Source: Streptomyces sp. RKAG293
GTDB lineage: Bacteria; Actinomycetota; Actinomycetes; Streptomycetales; Streptomycetaceae
DNA length: 64,000 nucleotides
Direction: 5' to 3'
NCBI RefSeq assembly: GCF_023701745.1
Contig: NZ_JAJOZB010000001.1
Location: forward strand, 372,001-436,000
A program made the translations under genes and the position numbers. Shown piece after piece: positions 17,065-26,057 of the stretch. The notes beneath the pieces were generated by a model, which saw only the letters and a program-made list of their open reading frames with translations, had not been told where the DNA came from and did no database searches. Each line of letters begins with the position of its first letter. Position 1 is the first letter of the stretch.

Positions 17065-17238
17065 CTAGGGCCTGTCGTCTGGATCTCCGCGGCGTCGCGG
17101 CGTCGCGGTGTCCAGCACGCACATCTGCCGCGTTGTCGTCGGTCGACGACGCTCCGCGTCGCCTCCCTCCTCCGCCTTGCAGCTGCACGCACCGGACACC
17201 GCTCCTTCCCCCACGGAGATCCAGACGACAGACCCTAG
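17065..17238. mobile_element. 174-bp MITE with CTAG target duplication
   Basis: The ends form a 24-bp inverted repeat with one mismatch: CTAGGGCCTGTCGTCTGG... on the left and its complement ...CCAGACGACAGACCCTAG on the right. Both ends carry CTAG, consistent with a 4-bp target duplication around a 166-bp core (17069-17234). The core is too short for a transposase, so it is non-autonomous. CTAG targets and such ends are typical of IS5-type elements. It sits 13 bp beyond the stop codon of the esterase gene. Confidence 0.8.
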
Positions 17239-17251
17239 CTCCGGACCACGG

Positions 17252-18604
17252 TCACGGCTTCAGCTTGTCGGCTTCCCTGACTTCGTGCAGGTGGATGAGG
17301 ACGTCGAAAGACTTGGCGATCGCGACATCGCGCGGTTCGGCGGGGAACTGGGTGCCGAGGCTGAGTGTGGGCCGGGCGATGTCGAGCCAGGCACGCGCGG
17401 GGGCCGGGGCATGCCGGACGTCAAGGTAGAAGTCCCGGTAGCGGACCTGGTCGAGGATGTACTCGTTCCTGCCGGGACCGGCGGCGCCTACGGTGAACTT
17501 CTTCCACTCGCCGCCGAGGGCCGCGTCCTTCGACAGGAAGGATCCCTGGTTGAAGGTGAAGCCGATCGCGAGATACTTGTTGGCCATGGTGTCGCGCAGG
17601 AATGAGCCCTGTGTCTTGGGATACATCGTGGCATCGCTGGCCGTGTAGCCGACGTGGTCGTTGTGTGCCGAGAGCAGCACCTTGGCGCCGGTCTTCTGCT
17701 GCCACCACGTGACGTTCTGGGCCATCACTTCGTCGCGGAAGCGCTGAGAGGTGGCCACCGAGTTGGGGTCGGTGACGTCCATCGTGAGGAACTTGGTGGT
17801 CTGGGCGATGGACCGGGCGTTCTGCTCCGCCCAGATGAAGGCCTCGGTGCCCGAGCCCTTCTGGCTGCTGACCAGTTCTAGGGCCTGCTGTGCCTTCGCG
17901 GCGAGCTGCTGGCGTTCCGTGAGCGGTTTGGCCAGGTAGGCGAAGACGTCGTCGATCGGGCGCAGGCCGGCGTAGAGCTCGTTGAGCCGGGGCAGCGCCG
18001 CTGGATGGTTGCGCTGCACGTAGCCGGTCACCCGGCCGAAGAACGCGTCGCTCAGTTGAGGGGCGCCGACGTCGTTGCCCATGAAGTGGACGGTGCGACT
18101 GGGGTGGCTGCGGTTGTACGCCCGCATCCACTCGATGAGGCTCAAGAACTCCTCACGTTCCCAGGGGGAGTTGCCCAGTGCCTGCCGGGTGATCTCACGG
18201 ACGTCGCCGTTACCGGTCTGGAGATAGTCATCGATCTGGAGCCCTGAGGACCAGCTCATCTCGAGGGAGAAAGTGGTGAACCCCTTCTTTTCCACGAGGT
18301 AGCGGAAGACCCGCTCCTTCATGGTGAAGAACTCGTGGGATCCGTGAGTGGCCTCGCCGAGGCCGACCACCTTGGCGTCACCGATCATCGAGGCCAGCGG
18401 ACGCAGGTCAGCGGTGTTCCCGCCGGGCTCCGTCGAGGCGAGCGGATGCGCCGCGCGCTCCAGCGCGCGAACCACGTTCGGCTTCCTCTGAACCGTGTCG
18501 GCGGGTGCCGCCTGCGCTGCCACGGGAATGAGCGACGCTCCTACCGCTGCCACTGCGGTGGCCAGCAATCCCCGACGGCCGATGCCTATCAAGCGTGTAT
18601 CCAT
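17252..18604 (-). CDS. Secreted erythromycin-esterase (EreA/EreB) family enzyme
   Basis: 450 residues. The N-terminus has a twin-arginine GRRGLLATAVAA signal ending near AQAAPA, so export (probably Tat) is predicted. The catalytic family motifs are present: GLGEATHGSHE at 81-91 and LLSAHNDHVGYTA at about residue 313. In Ere enzymes the Glu and His of these motifs act in metal-free hydrolysis of the macrolide ring lactone. Most environmental members act on unknown esters, so macrolide resistance is not assured. An exported form is less usual than the cytoplasmic resistance enzymes. The MITE lies immediately downstream. Confidence 0.85.
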   Translation of the reverse strand: MDTRLIGIGRRGLLATAVAAVGASLIPVAAQAAPADTVQRKPNVVRALERAAHPLASTEPGGNTADLRPLASMIGDAKVVGLGEATHGSHEFFTMKERVFRYLVEKKGFTTFSLEMSWSSGLQIDDYLQTGNGDVREITRQALGNSPWEREEFLSLIEWMRAYNRSHPSRTVHFMGNDVGAPQLSDAFFGRVTGYVQRNHPAALPRLNELYAGLRPIDDVFAYLAKPLTERQQLAAKAQQALELVSSQKGSGTEAFIWAEQNARSIAQTTKFLTMDVTDPNSVATSQRFRDEVMAQNVTWWQQKTGAKVLLSAHNDHVGYTASDATMYPKTQGSFLRDTMANKYLAIGFTFNQGSFLSKDAALGGEWKKFTVGAAGPGRNEYILDQVRYRDFYLDVRHAPAPARAWLDIARPTLSLGTQFPAEPRDVAIAKSFDVLIHLHEVREADKLKP

Positions 18605-19133
18605 GTGCTGTGTTCCTCAGATTGTGTTTCGTGCGACGTGAAGATCCTTGCCTCGATTACGCGGCCAGGACAGGGAGCCAGCCTCCGAGGCGTTGCGGGG
18701 GGTAGCCCCCAGGTGTGCTGGGGGCCCGGGTGAGGTGGGGCTGCCCTCACCGTTGTCGAGCACAGCGCCGGCGACCAGCCATGAGGCCTCGGTCGGCGGT
18801 AGGGCGAGGGCTCGTTCGGCCGATGTACTGAGCCTGGCTGCCGGCCTGGACCGCCGACAGTGAGAGATCACCGCCCTCGGCGGGAGGCACCACCACCCTG
18901 CTGGGCGAGTTCGTCCGGCAGGACCTGAGCGGGTACGTCCTGCGGCGTGGCGTTGAGACAGCGCGTCAGCCCGCAACTGGGTGGACGCGGAGCAGAGGCC
19001 TGTGGGGTGAGCACCCCCGGTCTGCCGATGGGAGCCGTGCACGATGCGGCCTGCGGCAGGCGCCCGCGCGAACGGCTGCTGGGACACTTCGGATCCACCG
19101 AGCCGGTGCGCCGCGGTACTCGGGGCGGCCTGT
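18605..19133. other. Intergenic region, no recognisable gene
   Basis: About 530 bp between the esterase start and the end of the alpha/beta hydrolase gene. Frames on both strands are open but arginine- and proline-rich. There may be an eroded gene, but I recognise none. The esterase promoter is expected at its left end. Confidence 0.4.
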
Positions 19134-20057
19134 CTAGTTGGCCTTGGCCAGGTGGGTCCCGAAGAAGTCGGTGAGCTTGGCGACCGCGGGGCCGACGTAC
19201 TGCTCTTTGTCGTAGAGGTCGACGTGGCTGGCCCCGTCGATCCAGTGCAGTTCCTTGGGGTTGCGAGCGTTCTGGAACGCCTCCACCGCCATCCAGGAGG
19301 TCACCGCTTCGCTTCCGACGATCATCAGCAGCGGGCGGGGCTCGATCAGGTCGACGCAGCGGAAGGCGTCGAAGCCGGCCAGGCGATCGACGCTGGACCA
19401 GGTGAAGAACTTCGCCGAGCGTGAGTGCCGGGCGCGGTCGGTTCGGTAGTACTCGAAGCCCTCGAAGCCGTGCCGGCCGCCCAGGGCGCGGGCCTGCTCG
19501 GCGGCGTCGGGGAAGAGCGGGAAGCTCTGCACGCCCTCGCCGCGGGCTTCGGCGGTGCGCGCGGCCGCGGCCGCGTCGAGCATGCCCTGGATGACGGCGG
19601 GATCCTGGGCGCCGTCGGCGCCCAGGCGGAACTGACGGGCGATGTCGACGGCGCTTACCGTGCCAACAGCCTTGATGCGGTGGTCGGTGGCGGCGGCGGG
19701 AAGCACATACCCGCCGGAGGCACAGATGCCCAGCACCCCGATGCGGTCGGGGTCGACCTCGTCACAGGTGGTGAGGAACGAGACCGCGGCTTTGATGTCT
19801 TCCACCCGGTGGGCCGGGTCCTCCAGGCCGCGCGGGGTGCCCTCGCTCTCGCCCTGGTAGGCGGCGTCGAAGGCGAGGGTGACGAGGCCCTGCCCGGCCA
19901 GGCGCCGCGCATACAGGCCGGCGGCCTGCTCCTTCACGCCGCTGCCGGGATGACCCACCACGACGGCGGGGCGGGGGCCGCCGGCTTCGCCGTCGGGGGT
20001 GTAGAGGTGGCCGGCGATCTTCAGGCCGTCGCTGGGAAAGGTGACGTCCGTCTTCAT
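19134..20057 (-). CDS. Alpha/beta hydrolase, dienelactone-hydrolase-like
   Basis: 307 residues starting MKTDVTFPSDGLKIAGHLYT, with GGAGAG 8 bases upstream of the ATG. The fold motifs are VVVGHPGSGVKEQ (oxyanion region), VLGICASGGY (nucleophile elbow at about 120), PLLMIVGSEAVTSW and the histidine in ASHVDLYDKEQYV. The elbow reads G-I-C-A-S-G-G, so the Cys/Ser choice of nucleophile is uncertain. Such proteins hydrolyse small esters or lactones in the cytoplasm. It is divergent from an MmyB-type regulator, a pairing very common in Streptomyces, so that regulator probably controls it. Confidence 0.87.
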   Translation of the reverse strand: MKTDVTFPSDGLKIAGHLYTPDGEAGGPRPAVVVGHPGSGVKEQAAGLYARRLAGQGLVTLAFDAAYQGESEGTPRGLEDPAHRVEDIKAAVSFLTTCDEVDPDRIGVLGICASGGYVLPAAATDHRIKAVGTVSAVDIARQFRLGADGAQDPAVIQGMLDAAAAARTAEARGEGVQSFPLFPDAAEQARALGGRHGFEGFEYYRTDRARHSRSAKFFTWSSVDRLAGFDAFRCVDLIEPRPLLMIVGSEAVTSWMAVEAFQNARNPKELHWIDGASHVDLYDKEQYVGPAVAKLTDFFGTHLAKAN

Positions 20058-20236
20058 AGTGGTGCTCTCCGGTCGTGGAGGGGGTCGGTTGGCCCGGGGC
20101 GGGATCCGGTGACGGCGTCGAGTCCGCCGGCCACCTCCACCACCGTCGCTCCGCCCGGTACGCGGTACCAGGGAGGGCGCTGCCTGTGCAGACCAGTACC
20201 AGGCACGCGGCCGCGACCTGGCGGACACTGGGAACC

Positions 20237-21127
20237 ATGGACAACCCCGGCGATCCTCCAGGCGGCAACGCCCTGGGCGAATTCCTTCGCGCCCGCCGCG
20301 CCGCCCTGGACCCGCGGCGCGTCGGCCTGCCCGACGACGGCCGCCTGCGCCGGGTCCCGGGCCTGCGCCGGGAGGAACTGGCCCAGCTCGCACACATGAG
20401 CATCGACTACGTCGTACGGCTCGAACAGGGTAGGACCCGCCGGGTCTCCCGCCCGGTCCTCGACGCCCTCGCCGACGCCCTGCAACTCGCCCCGGACGAA
20501 CGTGCGTATCTGTTCACCGTGGCCGACGTCACGCAGGCCTCCCCCGCCCGGCAGCCCGCCGGGCAGCAGGTCGACCCGCAACTGCAGCAGCTGCTCGACG
20601 GCATGCACGACATCCCCGCCATGGTCCTCAACCGCCGCATGGACGTTCTGGCCTGGAACCGAGGTGCGGCAGCCCTGCTGACCGACTTCGCCGCGCTGCC
20701 CGTATCCGAGCGCAACCTGATCCGGCTGACGTTCCTCGACGACACCTACCGGTCCCTGTACGCGGACTGGCCACGCGCCGCCCGCGAGTGCGTCGCGGTC
20801 CTGCGGATGGAGGCCGGGCGCAACCCCAACGACCGGGCGCTCACCGCCCTGGTCTGCGAACTCACCGTCCGGGACCCGGACTTCCGCACCTGGTGGGCAA
20901 GCCACCAGGTCCGCGGGCCCCGCCAGCTCACCAAGACCTACCGCCACCCGGTCATCGGCACCGTGACCCTCGACGTCCAGCAGTTCCGCGTCGACACACA
21001 GCCCGACCAGCAACTTGTCGCCTACACAGCCCCACCGGACTCCCCCTCCCAGGAATCACTGCGCTTCCTCCTCCAGTGGTCCGCCCAACCGGACGACCAC
21101 ACCACGAACCGAGGCCGCCGCGACTAG
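20237..21127 (+). CDS. XRE-family regulator with MmyB-like ligand domain
   Basis: 296 residues. An N-terminal Cro/CI helix-turn-helix spans about 10-75 (LGEFLRARRAALDPRRVGLP, then REELAQLAHMSIDYVVRLEQ). A C-terminal MmyB-like PAS-type pocket covers about 105-275 (MVLNRRMDVLAWN, YRHPVIGTVTLDVQQF). MmyB was first described in methylenomycin control, and the family is thought to bind fatty acids. The ATG at 20237 begins the HTH; the frame is open further upstream without family sequence. The 180-bp spacer to the divergent hydrolase is the likely operator. Confidence 0.88.
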   Translation: MDNPGDPPGGNALGEFLRARRAALDPRRVGLPDDGRLRRVPGLRREELAQLAHMSIDYVVRLEQGRTRRVSRPVLDALADALQLAPDERAYLFTVADVTQASPARQPAGQQVDPQLQQLLDGMHDIPAMVLNRRMDVLAWNRGAAALLTDFAALPVSERNLIRLTFLDDTYRSLYADWPRAARECVAVLRMEAGRNPNDRALTALVCELTVRDPDFRTWWASHQVRGPRQLTKTYRHPVIGTVTLDVQQFRVDTQPDQQLVAYTAPPDSPSQESLRFLLQWSAQPDDHTTNRGRRD

Positions 21128-21192
21128 GGCCTCGCGGCCGCAGCGGCGTCCGGTGGTCAGTCGCGCCGGCTCGCGCCTAATTCGGTGGGGGG

Positions 21193-21426
21193 ATGCAGGG
21201 GTTCTGCCACCATCATCGGATGGGTGCTTTGGACGCAGTGGCAGGCAGGGTTGCCGGCGGGGTCACCGTGGTGTTCCGGCCCAGCGGCACCTCGATGGTC
21301 CCGCTGATACGCAGTCGGCAGCAGGTGACCGTCGCTCCGGTCGACCCATCGAAGCTGGAGGTCGGCGACATCGGGCCGCCGAACTACGTGGGTGGCAGGA
21401 GGAGCGCGCCTTCGCGGGATCGATGA
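21193..21426 (+). pseudogene. Truncated S24/S26 peptidase-like protein
   Basis: 77 codons including VTVVFRPSGTSMVPLIRSRQ followed by QVTVAPVDPSKLEVGDI, the Ser-containing SM motif and beta strands of LexA/signal-peptidase-type folds. The expected Lys-containing second half is missing; after VGDI the frame enters unrelated PPNYVGGRR sequence and stops. ATG at 21220 is the more natural start. It is probably the 5' part of a decayed gene. Confidence 0.55.
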
Positions 21427-21526
21427 CGCCGAGGGTCGGCCGTTGCTGCGGATAGTCCGCAGCGGCACTGGCTCGGTGGTGATCTGGCGGCGCGCGCATG
21501 CCGCGGCCGAAGCACAGGTCGGCACT

Positions 21527-22000
21527 TCACTGCTCATCGATAGGTGGCTGTCGGGCGAGGAACTCCTCGAACGCCGCCTTCTGCTTCGGATCCATGAAGC
21601 CTTGGCGGACATTGCGGGCCTGCTCCTCGAGCCAGTGCGCCTCGTCAGGGACAAGAAGCTCGGCGACCACCACCCCTCCACGAGCGACCGCTGTGCGCGT
21701 TCCCACGCGACGACGGAAGAGCGTGAACGCGCCGAATTCCTCTGGGTGAGCCAGTTCCGGCCCTTCCGCGTCGGCCCCGTTCTCGTCCCTGGCGTCGCTC
21801 GCCCGATAGGCAGTGGGGGCCCAATGCTCCCAGAGCGCCAACGTGGCTGCGGGCACCAGAACGGCGCGCTCGGCCTCTGCACGCCCCTCCCACATGAACG
21901 TGACGGTGACGGGCTCGCCGACAGCCTCGGCCAGCCCGAGTACCCTCTCCACCTCATCGTTGATCGGGTAAGCCGCAACGACATCCATCTCAATTCCCAT
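21527..22000 (-). CDS. Protein of unknown function
   Basis: 157 residues starting MGIEMDVVAAYPINDEVERV. Acidic, with no signal peptide or membrane span. It reads like a compact mixed alpha-beta protein (VTVTFMWEGRAEAERAVLVP, then WLEEQARNVRQGFMDP) and ends in a Lys/Glu helix. No motif recognised. An ATG four codons later has GGGA upstream and could be the true start. The longer open frame to 22123 is not protein-like. Confidence 0.6.
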   Translation of the reverse strand: MGIEMDVVAAYPINDEVERVLGLAEAVGEPVTVTFMWEGRAEAERAVLVPAATLALWEHWAPTAYRASDARDENGADAEGPELAHPEEFGAFTLFRRRVGTRTAVARGGVVVAELLVPDEAHWLEEQARNVRQGFMDPKQKAAFEEFLARQPPIDEQ

Positions 22001-22119
22001 GGTTCCAGAGGCTACTGGCACCCTCCGACATGTCAGGCGCGTTGCTCCTGCACCTCCTCGTCCACGGCGCGTAGCCGGTGATGTCACCGGGCGGAGCGCC
22101 TGTCCAGGACAAGAAGGGG

Positions 22120-22250
22120 TCACCCCGTTCGATCAGCCCAGCCCTCGGTGTCCGAGCAGGACTCGTAGGAGTAGCGCGCTTCGCGGGTCCACTCCTCCCC
22201 GGTGATGCGTTCGTATGCCTGGTCCGTGCCGCAGGAGTCTGACCGTCCTG
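22120..22250 (-). pseudogene. Fragment of an unknown protein (C-terminal end)
   Basis: About 43 codons have protein-like composition and GC-rich third positions: SDSCGTDQAYERITGEEW followed by TREARYSYESCSDTEGW and a TGA stop. No plausible start or upstream domain exists; the frame upstream is shadow-like. It may be the surviving end of a deleted gene. Confidence 0.35.
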
Positions 22251-22404
22251 CATACCGGGTCAGCTGTTTGCTGTTGCTGTGAGAAGGACGCGTTTGCGGA
22301 GGTCCGGCGGCTGTATGTCGGGGTGCAGGCCCGAGCGGCCGGTCGACCGACCGTGGTGAGGGCGCGCAGGTCAGCAACCGAACAGTCTCTGCGAGAGTGG
22401 TTGC

Positions 22405-22965
22405 ATGGGCGAACTGGTGGAGCATGTTGACGGGCAGGACCGGGTCGTGGGTGTCATGGAGCGTGGGACAGCGGTCCGCGGGCGGCACCTGTACCGGATG
22501 TCCATGGTGATCCTCCGGGACTTCGAGGACCGGTATCTGGTGCATCGGCGTCCCGAGAACAGCCCACGATTTCCTGGGGAGTACAGCTGGATGATCGCGG
22601 GCGCCGTGGGCGTGGGCGAGTCCTATGAGGCCGCGGCACGCCGAGAACTCCTGGAGGAGATGGGGGTCGATGCCCCGGTGCGGTCCGTCTTCAAGTTTCT
22701 GTGTGACGGTCAGTTGAGCCCCTACTGGTTCGCGGTGCATGAAGCCGTCGTTGACCCTGCGACCATCGCGCCGTGCGAAGACGATGCTGCCTGGCACGGT
22801 TGGCTGACCGAAGCGGAACTGGTGAACGCCATGGCAGCCTGGACGTTCGTGTCGGACAGCCGCGACGCATTTACCCGGTACATGGCCCTGAAGGCGCAGG
22901 GGCGTCCCCAAGGACCGACCTCGAGCGGCAAGACCCATCGGCCACCGCCTCTCCCGGGGCGTTGA
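22405..22965 (+). CDS. NUDIX hydrolase
   Basis: 186 residues with an exact Nudix box at 66-88: G(x5)E(x7)RELLEEMGV, which binds divalent metal and cleaves a nucleoside diphosphate-X bond. The N-terminal VVGVMERGTAVRGRHLYRMS and YLVHRRPENSPRFPGEYSW resemble the IPP-isomerase-like branch (Idi/YfcD), whose substrates vary. The last ~20 residues are Pro/Gly-rich and probably disordered. No operon partner is evident; flanking DNA is eroded. Confidence 0.85.
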   Translation: MGELVEHVDGQDRVVGVMERGTAVRGRHLYRMSMVILRDFEDRYLVHRRPENSPRFPGEYSWMIAGAVGVGESYEAAARRELLEEMGVDAPVRSVFKFLCDGQLSPYWFAVHEAVVDPATIAPCEDDAAWHGWLTEAELVNAMAAWTFVSDSRDAFTRYMALKAQGRPQGPTSSGKTHRPPPLPGR

Positions 22966-23249
22966 CCGGGTCCCATCTGGCCCTCTACCAGGATGGTCCT
23001 CGTGCGCATGGCCAAGACCAGCGCACAAGCGAATTCGTGGCACGGGAGACCGCAGCCGGCCGAAGGACCTCACCACCACGGTCGCTGTCCCCGGCATCGC
23101 CGATCTACGGCCTTCGGCCTTCGTCGGTCCAAGAACATCACCCTCACCACCGTGGCCGAGTACTTCGGTGTCGGGCCCGCAGCCAACTCCTGCTGACGGC
23201 GCTCCCCTGCCCGGAGGAAGGCACCCCCGGTACGCACGGCATGCCGGTG

Positions 23250-23683
23250 TCGGCTTTGACACCGTCCTCCGGCGGCGGCGCAGGTCCGCCCCTCACGCCG
23301 GTGGCGTGCCAAGACGTGATCGACATCATCGGGGGCAAGACGGCACCCGTCGGGGTCTCCCAGCTGTTCAACTGGAAGGACGACGTCCTACCGGGTGGCA
23401 CCACGCTGGCGGCCCATCCGTCCGCAGGTGCCGAGAGCGTGTTCCGGGCCCTGGAATCGGACCTGCCGCTGTGCCGAGCGCATCGTGGTGCGGAGCAGCG
23501 CAGGTTGGCGGACCTCACCAACGACCTCGGACTGCGGTTCTTTACCGTGAACCTCCGCTTGGGTATCCGCGGAGTGGACCTCAGCCGGCGCATCACGGGT
23601 TGTCGGTCGGCGACATCGCCCTGATGTTCGTCTCCGCCGCCAAAGCGGTGGGACGGGCCTGGTCTGTCAGGGGTAGGACGTGA
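23250..23683 (+). pseudogene. Frameshifted unknown gene remnant
   Basis: One frame holds CQDVIDIIGGKTAPVGVSQL then FNWKDDVLPGGTTLAAHP and a stretch to about 23500. The protein-like end (SVGDIALMFVSAAKAVGRAW) lies in another frame and stops at 23683. The two halves fit one extracellular or lipoprotein-type domain interrupted by a frameshift near 23480-23580. No intact start or lipobox is found. Function unknown. Confidence 0.45.
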
Positions 23684-23698
23684 ACGGGTGAATCGACG

Positions 23699-24409
23699 TC
23701 ACGCTCCGGCCTGAAGGCGGAGGCCTGCCAGCGTCAGTTCCAGCCCGGCGAGGAACTGCTCCTTGTCGTCGTGCCCGTCGAACTCGTCGACGATGTCGTG
23801 CACGAAGGGAAACGCCTCAGCGTCGAGCGCACGCCACGCCTCGGCGTAGCGACCGAGGAACTCATCGCGGTCCACGCTGCCGTCGAGGACCTCCTGGGGG
23901 GGCTCCTGCCCCATGTCGGCGGCGTTGCCGACGACGACGCCCACGATGGCCGACACGGCATGGAACCGCTGCCGTGGTGTGAGGTCGAGTCGAAGCGTCT
24001 GTCGTCCCAGCTCCTCGTAGAGTCGCAACGAGTTGCCCGGGGCGTCGATGTCCTGCATGAAGTGCGCGCCCAGCCAGGGCCGGTCCACGATCGCGTCGAA
24101 CAGGGTGACGGCCATCGCGCGCAGGTCATCGATGGGGTCGCCGCTGCTGGTCTGCCCTTCGACGGCGGTCAGCACCCCGCCGAGCACGTGGTCTATGGCG
24201 CGGTCGAGGAGCTCGTCCTTGCTGGAGACGTACCAGTAGATGCTGCCGACGCCGGTGCCGAGTCGGGCCGCGAGGGCGCGGAGGGTCAGCGCCGACTCGC
24301 CCGCCTCGTCGAGGAGGGCCACGGCCGCGGTGAGAACGGCCTCGATGGAGTGCGAGGCACGTTGACGTCCTCGGGAAGGACGCTCGGCGGGTCGGGGTCG
24401 CGGGCCTGT
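23699..24409 (-). CDS. TetR-family repressor of the adjacent MFS exporter
   Basis: 236 residues. The HTH is at about 20-66 (LTLRALAARLGTGVGSIYWY), typical TetR with the Y-W-Y recognition helix, followed by a TetR_C-type helical ligand domain. It is divergent from a DHA2 exporter, and a near-perfect dyad occupies the spacer (24442-24478), so drug-induced relief of repression is the expected logic. ATG at 24409 (MTGPRPRP) or 24418 is possible; upstream extension is not protein-like. The ligand is unknown. Confidence 0.88.
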   Translation of the reverse strand, partial: TGPRPRPAERPSRGRQRASHSIEAVLTAAVALLDEAGESALTLRALAARLGTGVGSIYWYVSSKDELLDRAIDHVLGGVLTAVEGQTSSGDPIDDLRAMAVTLFDAIVDRPWLGAHFMQDIDAPGNSLRLYEELGRQTLRLDLTPRQRFHAVSAIVGVVVGNAADMGQEPPQEVLDGSVDRDEFLGRYAEAWRALDAEAFPFVHDIVDEFDGHDDKEQFLAGLELTLAGLRLQAGA

Positions 24410-24441
24410 CATGGTGCACATCCAATCACAGCTTGCACAAT

Positions 24442-24478
24442 TATCGAACCTCGTTCTATCGTAGAACGTCGTTCGATA
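24442..24478. promoter_or_regulatory. TetR operator, 37-bp dyad
   Basis: The left arm TATCGAACCTCGTTCTA, centre TCG, and right arm TAGAACGTCGTTCGATA match as an inverted repeat at 15 of 17 positions. The inner pair GTTCTA/TAGAAC and outer pair TATCGAAC/GTTCGATA could hold two repressor dimers. It lies 29 bp before the exporter ATG and 33 bp before the repressor ATG, covering both promoters. Confidence 0.85.
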
Positions 24479-24506
24479 GTCGGCGACGTTCCGAGAGGGG
24501 CCCGCC

Positions 24507-25994
24507 ATGACCACGACCGCCACCCCGCCCGCTGCCTCGCGCACCTATCCGTCCCTGCGCGCGGCATGGATACCCCTGGCCGCGCTCTGCCTGGCCTTCT
24601 TCGTCGAGATGGTCGACAACACGCTGCTCTCGATCGCGCTCCCCACGATCGGCCGGGACCTCGGCGGCGGCACCACGGCGCTGCAGTGGGTCACCGGCGC
24701 GTACTCGCTGACGTTCGGCGGCCTGCTGCTGACGGCAGGATCGATGGCCGACCGGCTCGGGCGCCGACGGGTGCTGCTCGTGGGTCTGGCGGTGTTCGGT
24801 CTTCTGAGCCTGGGCGTCGTCGCGGTCTCCACCACAGGGGAGCTCATCACCTTGCGGGCCGGCCTCGGCATCGCCGCGGCGGCGATGGCCCCCATCACCA
24901 ACTCGCTGGTCTTCCGGCTGTTCGACGACAAGGCACTGCGGATGCGCGCGATGACCCTGATGATCGTCGTCGGCATGTCCGGCTTCGTCCTCGGCCCGCT
25001 ACTGGGCGGCACCGCCCTGGCCCACGTGCAGTGGCAGTGGCTCCTGGTCGTCAACGCCCCGATCGCACTGATCGCGGCCATCGGCGTCCGCTTGGGCGTC
25101 CCGGCCGACCGGCCGCAGGACCTGACCCACGACAAGCTCGATCTGCCGGGTGCCGCCTTGAGCGTCACCACCATCGGCCTCGCCTGCTACTCGCTGACCA
25201 GCGGCGTCGAGCACGGCTGGCTCTCCACGACCACCCTCGCATCGGTCTTCGGCGCCATCGCCGCGGGCATCGCGTTCGTGTGGCACGAGCACCGCAGCGC
25301 ATCGCCCATGCTGGACCTGCGCCTCTTCTCCAACGGCACCGTCCGCGGCGCCGCCATCGCGCAGATCGGCACGGCCATCGCGATGGCCGCCGTGATGTTC
25401 GGGCTGATCCTCCACTTCCAGTACGCCTACGGGTGGAGCCCCGTACGGGCCGGCCTGGCGAACCTGCCGCTCATCGTGACCATGATCGCCGCAACCCCCC
25501 TGTCCGAGTGGCTCGCCGGAAGGTTCGGCCACCGCATCGCCTGCCTCGTCGGCGCGGCCTGCCTGGCCGGCTCACTGGCCGGCCTGTCCTGGGGCGTCGA
25601 CCACGGGTACGCCGCCATCGCGGCCTGCATGGTCGTGATGACCATCGGGCTGCGCACCGTCATGACGATCTGCGCCATCGCGCTCGTCGATGCCATGCCG
25701 GGCAACCGCACCTCGATCGGCACGGCGCTCAACGACACCGCCCAGGAGGTCGGGAGCAGCATCGGCACCGCCGTCGTCGGCACCCTGATCGCCGCACTGG
25801 TCACCACACAGCTGCCCGCCGGCACCTGGAGCGACGCCCTGGTGGCGTCGTTCTTCCACGGCGAGCGGATCACCTACGCCGTGCTGGCGGTGATCGTCGG
25901 CCTGGTCGCGGCAGGCGGCGCACTCACGCTCACCGACTCCCACGTCACCGAAGAGCCCGCCCAAGACGTCCAGGAGGCACGGACGACTGCCTGA
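24507..25994 (+). CDS. MFS multidrug exporter, DHA2 (EmrB/QacA) family
   Basis: 495 residues with about 14 hydrophobic helices. The family motif A variant is GSMADRLGRRRVLLVG (about 79-94), and motif D1 FVEMVDNTLLSIALPTIGRD is near the start, with the acidic residue typical of cation-selective members. Proton-driven efflux of lipophilic or cationic compounds is predicted. GAGAGGGG lies 6-8 bases upstream of the ATG. It is controlled by the divergent TetR gene and followed by a GC-rich terminator. Confidence 0.9.
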   Translation: MTTTATPPAASRTYPSLRAAWIPLAALCLAFFVEMVDNTLLSIALPTIGRDLGGGTTALQWVTGAYSLTFGGLLLTAGSMADRLGRRRVLLVGLAVFGLLSLGVVAVSTTGELITLRAGLGIAAAAMAPITNSLVFRLFDDKALRMRAMTLMIVVGMSGFVLGPLLGGTALAHVQWQWLLVVNAPIALIAAIGVRLGVPADRPQDLTHDKLDLPGAALSVTTIGLACYSLTSGVEHGWLSTTTLASVFGAIAAGIAFVWHEHRSASPMLDLRLFSNGTVRGAAIAQIGTAIAMAAVMFGLILHFQYAYGWSPVRAGLANLPLIVTMIAATPLSEWLAGRFGHRIACLVGAACLAGSLAGLSWGVDHGYAAIAACMVVMTIGLRTVMTICAIALVDAMPGNRTSIGTALNDTAQEVGSSIGTAVVGTLIAALVTTQLPAGTWSDALVASFFHGERITYAVLAVIVGLVAAGGALTLTDSHVTEEPAQDVQEARTTA

Positions 25995-26057
25995 CCGGCC
26001 ACACCCCCGGCTCGGGGTCCGCCGCGAATCCACCCATGCCGGCTACGCGGACCTGAG

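Noticed and set aside
18617..19087. A 156-codon minus-strand frame in the gap after the esterase gene
   Set aside because: No ribosome-binding site, no motif and uneven composition; not enough to call a gene.
22120..23262. A 380-codon minus-strand frame across the Nudix gene
   Set aside because: It is antisense to an intact Nudix box. Only its last ~43 codons look protein-like, and these are reported as a fragment.
23960..24010. Similarity of GAGGTCGAGTCGAAGCGTCTG here to a sequence near 16828
   Set aside because: Only about 20 bases match, inside a normal TetR coding region, with no flanking similarity; probably chance.
23771..26056. A 761-codon plus-strand frame across the TetR and MFS genes
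   Set aside because: It runs antisense through TetR and out of frame through the MFS gene; composition is shadow-like.
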